Shown here: positions 1 through 7,047 of the stretch, piece after piece
Layout: the number at the start of each line of letters is the position of its first letter
Position numbering within the stretch: the stretch's first letter is position 1
Source: SPGG2 sp964194625
GTDB lineage: Bacteria; Pseudomonadota; Gammaproteobacteria; Acidiferrobacterales; SPGG2
Assembly (NCBI GenBank): GCA_964194625.1
Contig: CAXMNC010000230.1
Location: forward strand, 5,312 to 69,311
Length of the DNA stretch: 64,000 nt
Direction: 5' to 3'
Made by a program: the position numbers and the translations under genes
Notes under the pieces: model-generated
Database searches by the model: none
Told to the model about the DNA's origin: nothing
What the model saw: the letters and a program-made list of their open reading frames with translations, nothing else

Positions 1-88
1 CAATTTCCTCGTTCCAGCGCTTCAACATATCGATAACAGTCTGTTTGTGACCAAAACGGGCTTCAATTTGCCAACGTGCAATCATCAT
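1..88 (-). CDS. Partial small hypothetical protein (N-terminus only)
   Basis: The left edge cuts a minus-strand gene, leaving 29 codons that begin MMIARWQIEARFGHKQ. The ATG at 88 follows a GAGGAG ribosome site about 8 bases upstream, so the start is well supported; the second ATG at 85 is an alternative. The residues suggest a small alpha/beta soluble protein, but no family is recognised and the rest lies outside the window. No function is proposed. Confidence 0.6.
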   Translation of the reverse strand, partial: MMIARWQIEARFGHKQTVIDMLKRWNEEI

Positions 89-450
89 GGTGTGTCTCCT
101 CATCCATCGTATTTTAACGAGGCGAGCAATGCGCTTGGGCCATATCAGGGGTGTCGTCGCATCTGTCCAACGCTGGGAACACCCGCCCATCTCGCCACGG
201 CAGGTTCAGCTAATGTGAACGCTACCTAACCAGTGCTCTGAACGTCCGCTAATAAAACTCTGCTGACGTAGTTTAAAACTTTCCACTCGCTGTTCCTAAT
301 TAGCGAAACAGCTCGGGGACCTTCGGGTCAGTCTCCGCTGGCGCTCCTTGCCCATCGCATGTGGGCTTCTTCAAGGATGATTCGAACTCCTGACGAGGGC
401 CAAGAGGACAAAGCTCACTTTGTGTGGACTTTTTCTTTATCATCGGTGCA
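89..450. other. Intergenic stretch, no convincing gene
   Basis: Short open frames here lack ribosome sites and have no coding character. Positions 300-400 contain GC-rich, hairpin-prone sequence with a TTCGAA-like motif. This resembles non-coding spacer or repeat material, but it does not fold as a complete tRNA by eye. The divergent promoters for the cut-off gene on the left and the oxidoreductase on the right must lie here. Confidence 0.5.
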
Positions 451-1716
451 ATGAAAAATCTCTGGGAAGCTACCGCGGAACCGTCCCCCGAGTCCGAGCC
501 GCTGGCCGGGAACCGCAGCGCAGACGTAGCCGTGATCGGCGCTGGATTCACCGGTTGTGCGGTGGCGCTACGTTTGGCACAAGCCAGCACCGACGTCTGT
601 GTTCTTGAGGCGGAGGATATTGGCTATGGCGCATCAGGGCGTAACGTCGGGCTAGTGAACGCGGGCTTGTGGGTGGAGCCGCAGAAGATAGAGGTTGAGT
701 TAGGTCAGGAGAACGCACAGCGTCTTAACGATATGCTGATGCGGGCGCCGGACGTGGTTTTCGATTTGATCGAAAAGCATAGTATTGCTTGCGAGGCGAC
801 ACGGGCGGGCACGCTGTACTGTGCGCATGCGCGGCGTGAGTTTCGAAAGCTTGAGCGGCGAGCAGAGCAACTCATCGCAGCTGGAGCACCGATTAAGCTG
901 CTCTCACCGGATGAGGCGCGTGAGAAGACGGGGTCCGACGCGTTCCACGGTGCACTATTAGATCCCCGTGCTGGCACCATTCAGCCGCTTAGCTACGTCC
1001 GCGGATTGGCGAAAGCGGCGAGTAAGGCAGGGGCCAAGCTTTACACCCGCTCGCGGGTCAACGCACTCACACATGATGGCGAGCAATGGCGCGTCGCGAC
1101 CAATCAAGGTTCAGTAAGCGCTAAGTCGGTGATTCTCGCCACCAACGCATACACGGCGTCGCTAGATTCGGCGACGATGCCATCGTTCGTACCGGTTCAC
1201 TACTGTCAGTTTGCTACTGCGCCTTTAAGAAAAGATCTGGCTCGCACAATATTGCCGGAACGTCAGGGGGCATGGGATACGGCGACGGTAATGTCGTCAT
1301 TTCGATTGGATAACAATGACCGACTGATTGTTGGTGGTGTCGGGCGGCTCGACGGACCCGGCGCGCGTGCACACGCAGCATGGGCGCGTCGAAAACTGAA
1401 GAGCCTCTTTCCCGCGGTGCAAGCTAAGCACTTCGAATTCGGATGGTCGGGCCGTATGGCGATAACCGGTGACCGCTTGCCCAAGATCGCAAGGATCGGG
1501 CCTGGCGGGTTGGTGGTGCATGGCTACAATGGCCGTGGCATCGGCCCGGGGACGATCTTTGGGACCGCTTTGGCTGATTACATTCTGGGTGCCGACGAAA
1601 CAGTATTGCCGCTACCTGTTCTGGATCGACATAGTGAATCGTTCCGGTTGCTTAAGTCGTGCTTCTACGAGGTTGGGGCGACCGTGTTTCACTTGTTGAG
1701 TGCGCGGGTTAAGTAG
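451..1716 (+). CDS. FAD-dependent oxidoreductase, DAO (glycine/D-amino acid oxidase) family
   Basis: This is a flavin enzyme of the DAO superfamily, about 421 residues. The Rossmann dinucleotide motif VAVIGAGFTGCAVALRLA lies near the N-terminus and is followed by the family's ASGRN FAD-binding turn. A C-terminal GYNGRGIGPGT segment is the second FAD contact typical of this family. Such enzymes oxidise secondary or tertiary amines or amino acids; the substrate cannot be read from sequence. The ATG at 451 is preferred because the conserved LWEATA opening starts there, although an in-frame GTG at 424 also exists. It ends 8 bases before a small coiled-coil gene and converges with an MttB-family methyltransferase, which hints at methylated-amine metabolism. 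Confidence 0.85.
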   Translation: MKNLWEATAEPSPESEPLAGNRSADVAVIGAGFTGCAVALRLAQASTDVCVLEAEDIGYGASGRNVGLVNAGLWVEPQKIEVELGQENAQRLNDMLMRAPDVVFDLIEKHSIACEATRAGTLYCAHARREFRKLERRAEQLIAAGAPIKLLSPDEAREKTGSDAFHGALLDPRAGTIQPLSYVRGLAKAASKAGAKLYTRSRVNALTHDGEQWRVATNQGSVSAKSVILATNAYTASLDSATMPSFVPVHYCQFATAPLRKDLARTILPERQGAWDTATVMSSFRLDNNDRLIVGGVGRLDGPGARAHAAWARRKLKSLFPAVQAKHFEFGWSGRMAITGDRLPKIARIGPGGLVVHGYNGRGIGPGTIFGTALADYILGADETVLPLPVLDRHSESFRLLKSCFYEVGATVFHLLSARVK

Positions 1717-1724
1717 GTGCTGCC

Positions 1725-2015
1725 ATGATTGATGATCACTGTCTTCGACAGGAGGTGGACAAGATCCGCGCCGAGCTTAAGCACCTTGACCAACTCGAAG
1801 ATGTGCTCGACGAGGCGCGTGGTGAGTTCGAGCATGAATTGCGACGAGCGGGGGACGCGCTAATGAGAGCGGGCGGGCGTTCCTGGGGTGCCGAAAAGCG
1901 AATTAAGGAGTTGAAGGGCAATATTGCGCTCAATCGCAAAGACCTGGACGAAAATGAAAAGCGGCGCCAAGAACTCGAAGCTCGTCTTAAGAATATCGAG
2001 CAAAAACTCTCCTAG
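1725..2015 (+). CDS. Small coiled-coil hypothetical protein
   Basis: A 96-residue, highly charged protein with almost continuous Leu/Glu/Arg/Lys heptad-like spacing, predicted as a long coiled coil with no signal peptide or membrane segment. The start ATG sits 8 bases after the oxidoreductase stop with a modest AGGTG ribosome site, so the two are probably co-transcribed. Its last bases overlap the 3' end of the opposing methyltransferase gene by 4 nt. No family is recognised. Gene status rests on position, tight spacing and protein-like composition. Confidence 0.55.
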   Translation: MIDDHCLRQEVDKIRAELKHLDQLEDVLDEARGEFEHELRRAGDALMRAGGRSWGAEKRIKELKGNIALNRKDLDENEKRRQELEARLKNIEQKLS

Positions 2016-3571
2016 AAATCGGTGGGCGCACCACCTTCTTCTTTGCGCTTGATGACAAACGCCTCAAGCTCCTCTCGCAGGCTCTCTTCCATTGTAGGTG
2101 GTGTGTATTCTTTGATGAGCTGTTTCCAGAGTTTGTTGGCACGTTCGAGCACTGTTTCCGACCCTGCTTCTTGCCAACTCTCAAAATTACGCCAATCGGA
2201 AAGAAACGGACTATAAAAGGCAGTGCGGTAACGGCTTTGCGTATGATCGCAACCGAAAAAGTGTCCACTGGAGCCCACTTCTCGGATTGCCTCGAGCGCA
2301 AGGTCATCATCGGTGGTGGAAATCTGTTGATGGTAATAAATAAATTGTTGTAGGACTTCGCAGTCCATGACAAACTTCTCAAAGCTTGCCGCAAGCCCGC
2401 CCTCAAGCCAACCGGCAGCATGGAACATCATATGCGCGTGCCCGCTTGTGCTACCCCAAAGCGAAAACACACTCTCCCACATGGCCTGCGCGTCGGCACA
2501 GTTCGCGGCGTTGGCGTTGGAGGCGCGCAACGGTAGCTTGTAGTGCCTCGCTAACTGACCCGAGATCTGCATCGCGCGCATGTATTCTGGCGTCCCAAAC
2601 GCGGGCGCCCCCGACTTCATGTCGACATTCGATGTAAAAGCGCCGTAAACCACAGGCGCCCCGGGCCTTACCGTCTGTAGCAATGCGATCGCGGCCAGGC
2701 ACTCGGCCGTTTGTTGGGCCAGGGCGCCGGCGAGTGTTACCGGGGCCATGGCACCGGCAAGCGTGAACGGCGTGACCACGACGCATTGGTTACGTCGGGC
2801 CAGACGCATGGCGCCATCGAGCATTGGCCAATCGTGCTTTAACGGAGAGGAAGAATTGATGTTGGTAAACATTCGCGGCGTGGCCTCAAATTCTTCATGT
2901 GTTAGCCCAGCCGCGATTCGAAACATTTCTATTGCATCCTCAACCCGTACCGTGCCCAAGGAGTAAGCATGCGATGCCTTGTCGGTGAGCGTCAGCTTGT
3001 CGTATAGCGCATCGAGGTGCCGGGTCGACGCATGGATATCCACCGGTTCGACTGGATAGCCACCGATCATATGAAGGCAATTAAAGGTCTGCGATAGCTT
3101 CAGAAAATTCCGGTAGTCGGCGCGATTACCCACGCGGCGCCCGCGGTCAATATCGGTTGCGTTCGGTGGGCTAGATACCGGGCTAAAGGCGAGCTTGTCA
3201 CCGCCAATAAAGATTTTGCGAGAGGGATTGCGAGGTGTAATCGTAAACGCCGACGGGGCCTTGGCCACTTGTTGCATAACGAAGTCCCGACCCATTCGCA
3301 CCCGATCGGAATCCGATGCGACATCACAGCCGGCGTCTTTCAGAATTGTCTTTGCTTCTTCGTTGAGGAAGTCGACGCCTATTTCCTCGAGTACGCGCAT
3401 GGCGGTGTCATGAATGCGCTCGATGCCGTCGGCGTCTAGCGGCTCGATGGGCTTATCGGCGTATTGCAGCTGCTTCCACTCGAGTTGTTCTAGGGTGGGT
3501 CGTTGCTGCTGGACACCTTGTTTACGACGCCGGCGTCCGCGTTTTTCGCCAACCACTGATTCCTCAACCAT
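2012..3571 (-). CDS. Trimethylamine methyltransferase (MttB) family protein, non-pyrrolysine type
   Basis: A 519-residue member of the MttB/COG5598 corrinoid methyltransferase superfamily. Recognisable features include a basic N-terminus, the IHDTAMRVLEEIGVDF helix and the central TPFTLAGAMAPVTLAGALAQ stretch of the TIM barrel. Methanogen MttB carries a UAG-encoded pyrrolysine, but here the frame is open throughout with no in-frame TAG. This is therefore the pyrrolysine-free type, whose characterised relatives demethylate quaternary amines such as glycine betaine. No cognate corrinoid protein is in the window. The ATG at 3571 has an AGGGG site just upstream. It lies about 90 bp downstream of the SDR gene on the same strand. 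Confidence 0.88.
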   Translation of the reverse strand: MVEESVVGEKRGRRRRKQGVQQQRPTLEQLEWKQLQYADKPIEPLDADGIERIHDTAMRVLEEIGVDFLNEEAKTILKDAGCDVASDSDRVRMGRDFVMQQVAKAPSAFTITPRNPSRKIFIGGDKLAFSPVSSPPNATDIDRGRRVGNRADYRNFLKLSQTFNCLHMIGGYPVEPVDIHASTRHLDALYDKLTLTDKASHAYSLGTVRVEDAIEMFRIAAGLTHEEFEATPRMFTNINSSSPLKHDWPMLDGAMRLARRNQCVVVTPFTLAGAMAPVTLAGALAQQTAECLAAIALLQTVRPGAPVVYGAFTSNVDMKSGAPAFGTPEYMRAMQISGQLARHYKLPLRASNANAANCADAQAMWESVFSLWGSTSGHAHMMFHAAGWLEGGLAASFEKFVMDCEVLQQFIYYHQQISTTDDDLALEAIREVGSSGHFFGCDHTQSRYRTAFYSPFLSDWRNFESWQEAGSETVLERANKLWKQLIKEYTPPTMEESLREELEAFVIKRKEEGGAPTDF

Positions 3572-3664
3572 TCATCCCCTCCACGTGAGCGAACCTTCAT
3601 TCCATAATAGAAGGCGCATTATATTGAACTTGAGTTGCTGGGTAATTAGGGCCGTTTGGATCTA

Positions 3665-4426
3665 TCAAGTCGATCGTCGGTGTATCGCCAGGGGACCAAA
3701 TGCTTGGCACACTGGCATGAGCTGGATGGTATCGATGTTGACATGGGGTGCGCGCGTGACCGCCCAGTGGATAGCGTCGGCGATGTCATCAGCCGTTAGA
3801 GTCGTGGTACCCGCATAGAACGCATCAACTTTGGATTGATCGCCCTTGTGTCGTGTAGACGAGAATTCGGTGTCGCTCACCATCCCAGGCACGATCTCGG
3901 TAACGCGAATAGGCGTACCAAGCAGGTCTGCACGCAAGTTGGTGCTGAATCGATCGACAAACGCCTTGGTGGCCCCATATACCGCGTTTCCGGGGGACGG
4001 ATACTGACCCGCTACCGAGCCGACGTTAATGATGTGACCACGATTGCGTTCGATCATGCCCGGCAGAAGGATATGGGTACCAAATAGCAGACCCTTCACG
4101 TTCGTATCGATCATGGTTTCCCAATCCTTGTAGTCGGTGTGATAGACCGGGTCTCGGCTGAGCGCTAGCCCGGCATTGTTCACGAGCACGTCGACGGCGG
4201 CGAAAGCCTCTGGCAACTCTCGAATGGCGGTTGCATAAGCAGTGGTATCGCGGATGTCAAAGGCGGCGGTATGCACTCGGCTCGAATCGAGCTCGTTCTT
4301 CAGGGCTTCAAGCCTGTCACTACGGCGACCCGTGAGGATCAACTGCGCACCATCAGACGCGAAACGTCGGGCTGTGGCAGCACCGAAACCAGAGGTTGCA
4401 CCAGTAATAAAGACAGTCAAGTCCAC
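3665..4426 (-). CDS. SDR family NAD(P)-dependent oxidoreductase (YdfG-like)
   Basis: A classical short-chain dehydrogenase of 253 residues. The cofactor motif TGATSGFG is at the N-terminus, the NNAG motif is near residue 87 and the catalytic Tyr/Lys appear as YGATK with the Ser in INVGSVAG. The overall pattern, including the IVPGMVSDTEFS segment, resembles YdfG-type 3-hydroxy acid/serine dehydrogenases, which are usually NADP-linked and cytosolic; the exact substrate is unknown. It is transcribed divergently from the ArsR gene across a 58-bp gap that carries a palindromic operator, so it may share that regulator. It is followed by the MttB-family gene on the same strand. Confidence 0.88.
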   Translation of the reverse strand: MDLTVFITGATSGFGAATARRFASDGAQLILTGRRSDRLEALKNELDSSRVHTAAFDIRDTTAYATAIRELPEAFAAVDVLVNNAGLALSRDPVYHTDYKDWETMIDTNVKGLLFGTHILLPGMIERNRGHIINVGSVAGQYPSPGNAVYGATKAFVDRFSTNLRADLLGTPIRVTEIVPGMVSDTEFSSTRHKGDQSKVDAFYAGTTTLTADDIADAIHWAVTRAPHVNIDTIQLMPVCQAFGPLAIHRRST

Positions 4427-4482
4427 GTTCCAGGCCCTCCAACTTTTTCATTCTATGGATTGACTTCCCGACCTCAACTAGA

Positions 4483-4502
4483 ATATGGTTAACCATATGG
4501 TT
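4483..4502. promoter_or_regulatory. Overlapping palindromic operator at the arsR start
   Basis: The sequence ATATGGTTAACCATAT (4483-4498) is a perfect 16-bp palindrome. It overlaps a second palindrome, AACCATATGGTT (4491-4502). Both cover the two candidate start codons of the ArsR gene and face the divergent SDR gene, as expected for an autoregulatory ArsR dimer site. Function is inferred from symmetry and position only. Confidence 0.5.
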
Positions 4503-4826
4503 AAATATAGAGAACAGGCTTTGGATCAGGTGTTCCAGGCGCTTTCTGATCCAACGCGGCGAGCTATCGTTCAAGCGTTGGTAAAGCGCGAGCACACGGC
4601 CGGTGAACTTGCGACGCCGTTTGATATGTCATTGGCGGCGGTATCCAAGCATCTCAAGCTACTCGAAGAGGCAGGCCTAATGACACGCAGGATCGAAGGT
4701 CGGACCCACTATTGTCACCTCAATCCCAGGGGACTCGAACGCGCACAAGGTTGGCTGTCTTTCTACGAACGCTTCTGGTCGGAACGACTAGACAAACTAG
4801 CTGAAATGATTAACGAAGATGGATGA
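4497..4826 (+). CDS. ArsR/SmtB-family winged-helix regulator
   Basis: A roughly 110-residue winged-helix repressor with the signature LSDPTRRAIVQAL and the recognition helix MSLAAVSKHLKLLEEAGL. Metal-binding cysteine clusters typical of ArsR/SmtB metal sensors are absent. It instead belongs to the subgroup coupled to SRPBCC (AHSA1-like) proteins, and such a gene follows 10 bases downstream. The start at 4497 gives the usual MVKY opening; an ATG at 4485 in frame would add four residues. Neither has a Shine-Dalgarno sequence, so translation may be leaderless. The start codon lies inside a palindrome, which suggests autorepression. Confidence 0.85.
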   Translation: MVKYREQALDQVFQALSDPTRRAIVQALVKREHTAGELATPFDMSLAAVSKHLKLLEEAGLMTRRIEGRTHYCHLNPRGLERAQGWLSFYERFWSERLDKLAEMINEDG

Positions 4827-4835
4827 GAGGCGGAT

Positions 4836-5276
4836 ATGAACGATGCGGACACCCGATTAGTCATTAAACGTACCTTCCAGGCACCGGTGGACAAGGTATA
4901 CAAGGCCTGGACGACACCTACCTTGATGCAAGAATGGTTTGCGCCTGGCGACATGACGGTTCCGAGCTTGGAGGCCGATGTGCGTGAAGGTGGCTCGTAT
5001 CGCATCACGATGCTAGAGGCGAGCGGCGAGAAACACACTACTTACGGCACCTACAAGGAGGTCGTCCCGGGAAAGCGTCTCGTTCACACTTGGCAGTGGG
5101 AGGGGTCGGAAGAGGAAACACTGGTGACTATTGAATTTCAGGCGCGTGGCGAACGCACCACCGAGCTTGTGGTCACAGATGAACGCTTTACGACCACGCA
5201 AGCGAAAGAGGCCCACAACAAGGGCTGGAACGGCTGCCTACAAAACTTCGAGTCCTGGCTCGAAGGCGGATCTTAG
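4836..5276 (+). CDS. SRPBCC (AHSA1-like) domain protein
   Basis: A 146-residue START/Bet v 1-like fold protein of the AHSA1 group. It has the family's opening IKRTFQAPVDKVYKAWT, the central GTYKEVVPGKRLVHTW strand and the C-terminal GWNGCLQNFESWL helix. These proteins bind hydrophobic ligands or assist protein folding; no enzyme activity is implied. It is cotranscribed with the preceding ArsR gene (10-bp gap, GAGAGGCGG ribosome site), a very common bacterial pairing in which the regulator probably controls the SRPBCC gene. Confidence 0.85.
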   Translation: MNDADTRLVIKRTFQAPVDKVYKAWTTPTLMQEWFAPGDMTVPSLEADVREGGSYRITMLEASGEKHTTYGTYKEVVPGKRLVHTWQWEGSEEETLVTIEFQARGERTTELVVTDERFTTTQAKEAHNKGWNGCLQNFESWLEGGS

Positions 5277-5600
5277 ACCCCACGACCTACAGATGTTTTG
5301 GTAAATCCCATCGCTGGCGCCCAGCGGCGGCCGCCGGCACCGGGTACGGGTTGGGACCACGCTAGGCCACGTTCTCAGCTATACTCTTGGCAACGCTCAA
5401 GGGTTTTGTTCCATGGACTGGGGGTATGGGTCGATTCCATAGCGTGTACGTTCAACGGATGATACTGAGCGTCGATCTACGTTACCCAAGGGCATATGTA
5501 TGGCGCATAGCCCAAGCCTGGCCCTGTCCCCAAAACCCTCTTTCTGGAATAGCATGCGCTAGACGCGCGCAATCCGCTTGCTCAAGGATGAGGCAAACTC
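5277..5600. other. Intergenic stretch upstream of the HD-GYP gene
   Basis: No coding sequence is supported in these 324 bases; the open frame from 5387 has no family features and runs into the HD-GYP start. A short GC-rich run near 5318-5345 could form a hairpin. The HD-GYP promoter is expected here but no clear -35/-10 pair was identified. Confidence 0.45.
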
Positions 5601-6926
5601 ATGAAAAAGAAGATTGATGTCCGCGACTTAAAGGCGGGGATGTATGTCTACGAGTTGGACCGGCCATGGCGCGATACGCCATTCCCGTTCCAGGGATTTC
5701 AGATCGAGAATGACGAAGCCATCAGCCAGCTTAGACAGCACTGTGAATATGTCTTCATAGATCCCGATCGTAGCCTCGCAACAGTCTCACCGATTCAAGC
5801 GTGGCGGGCGCCGCGGCCAGTGCGGGCAGAAGGGAAAAAAGGGCCCAAAGCCGAGCTCCACGAGGTTGTCGAAAAGACCACTGCCCATCGTCCAAGGCGA
5901 GTTTATCAAGATCAGACAACGGTCGAAGAGGAGGCTCGATTTATCAAAGAAGCCCACGAGCAGGCTAGCAGCCTGGTTTATTCAGTCATGGAGGACGTAC
6001 AACGCGGTCAGACCTTCGATGTTGGCACCGCTAAGAAGGTAGTGGGTGACATGACGCAGAGCGTGCTGCGGAATCCGGATGCGTTAATTTGTTTTACCCA
6101 TTTAAAGAAAAGACATGAATACACGGCCTTACATTCGCTACGCGTGTGTATTCTGGCGCTCGCGTTCGGACGCCACCTGGGATTCGATGAAGAGGCATTG
6201 AACGTGCTCGGTATCGGCGCGCTACTGCACGACGTCGGAAAGATGAAAGTGCCGCTGGAGATATTAAACAAACCCGGCAAGCTCACTGAGCATGAGTCGC
6301 GCATTATGAGGAACCACGTGCCATACGGGGTTGGTGTGCTAGAACGAGCTAAAGGTATCGCCAAAAAAGCCATTGAGGTCGCACGTCTACACCACGAGCG
6401 CTGTGACGGGACCGGATATATGGACAAACTCAAGGGAGACCAGATCAGCGAGTTTGGATTAATAGGTGCGATCGTCGATGTCTACGACGCAATCACTAGC
6501 GACCGACCTTATGGTCATGGCATCGCGACCCTCGATGCGTTGAACAAGATGTACGCCTGGCGACAAACACAGTTTCATCCCCGTCTGGTGGAGCAATTTA
6601 TTCAGTGCATGGGTATTTTCCCAATCGGCAGCCTCGTTAGACTAAACAGCCATGACATCGGTGTGGTGAAAACGATGAATCGTGCCCAACGGCTTAAGCC
6701 ACAGGTGGTGCTCGTCCTCAAACCCGATAAAACGCACCACCCCTTCAGAAGAACGGTTGACCTCGCCCATGAAACAAACGGTCGAGGCCAGCCCTACGAA
6801 ATAACAAAGGTTCTCCCCGCTGGCTTATATGGGGTCCAGCCGGTGGACTACTTGCCGATTGCGGCCATGGCGCAACCGTCGCCGACGCCCGTCGGGCAGC
6901 ATGGGGCACGGCAGCGAAGCATCTAG
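5601..6926 (+). CDS. HD-GYP domain protein with N-terminal DUF3391, putative c-di-GMP phosphodiesterase
   Basis: A 441-residue protein starting with the DUF3391 signature (IDVRDLKAGMYVYELDRPW), followed by an HD-GYP domain at about residues 175-330. Metal-binding motifs are visible: LLHDVGKMKVP, the NHVPYG histidine, the HHERCDGTGY block and DVYDAITSDRPY. HD-GYP enzymes hydrolyse cyclic di-GMP. The GYP proline is replaced by methionine (GYM), which might weaken c-di-GMP contacts, while metal ligands are retained. A good ribosome site (AGGATGAGG) precedes the ATG. The Pro/Gln-rich tail looks disordered. It appears monocistronic. A degenerate GGDEF protein lies at 21.5 kb. Confidence 0.88.
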   Translation: MKKKIDVRDLKAGMYVYELDRPWRDTPFPFQGFQIENDEAISQLRQHCEYVFIDPDRSLATVSPIQAWRAPRPVRAEGKKGPKAELHEVVEKTTAHRPRRVYQDQTTVEEEARFIKEAHEQASSLVYSVMEDVQRGQTFDVGTAKKVVGDMTQSVLRNPDALICFTHLKKRHEYTALHSLRVCILALAFGRHLGFDEEALNVLGIGALLHDVGKMKVPLEILNKPGKLTEHESRIMRNHVPYGVGVLERAKGIAKKAIEVARLHHERCDGTGYMDKLKGDQISEFGLIGAIVDVYDAITSDRPYGHGIATLDALNKMYAWRQTQFHPRLVEQFIQCMGIFPIGSLVRLNSHDIGVVKTMNRAQRLKPQVVLVLKPDKTHHPFRRTVDLAHETNGRGQPYEITKVLPAGLYGVQPVDYLPIAAMAQPSPTPVGQHGARQRSI

Positions 6927-7047
6927 GACCGAAGCCGCTTTAACGCGTTGTCGCTAGGCAACCGCGTGTACGGCGTCATGTCCAGGGGGCATAATTGCAA
7001 CTTGGATGGAATGCGGTGCAGGACATGATGCTAGCGCAAGAAAAGCG

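Noticed and set aside
2012..3571. Pyrrolysine system, suggested by an MttB homolog plus two amber-interrupted genes (35522 and 48331).
   Set aside because: The MttB frame contains no TAG, no pyl genes are in the window, and TAG is used as an ordinary stop at several intact genes. The amber codons are better explained as mutations.
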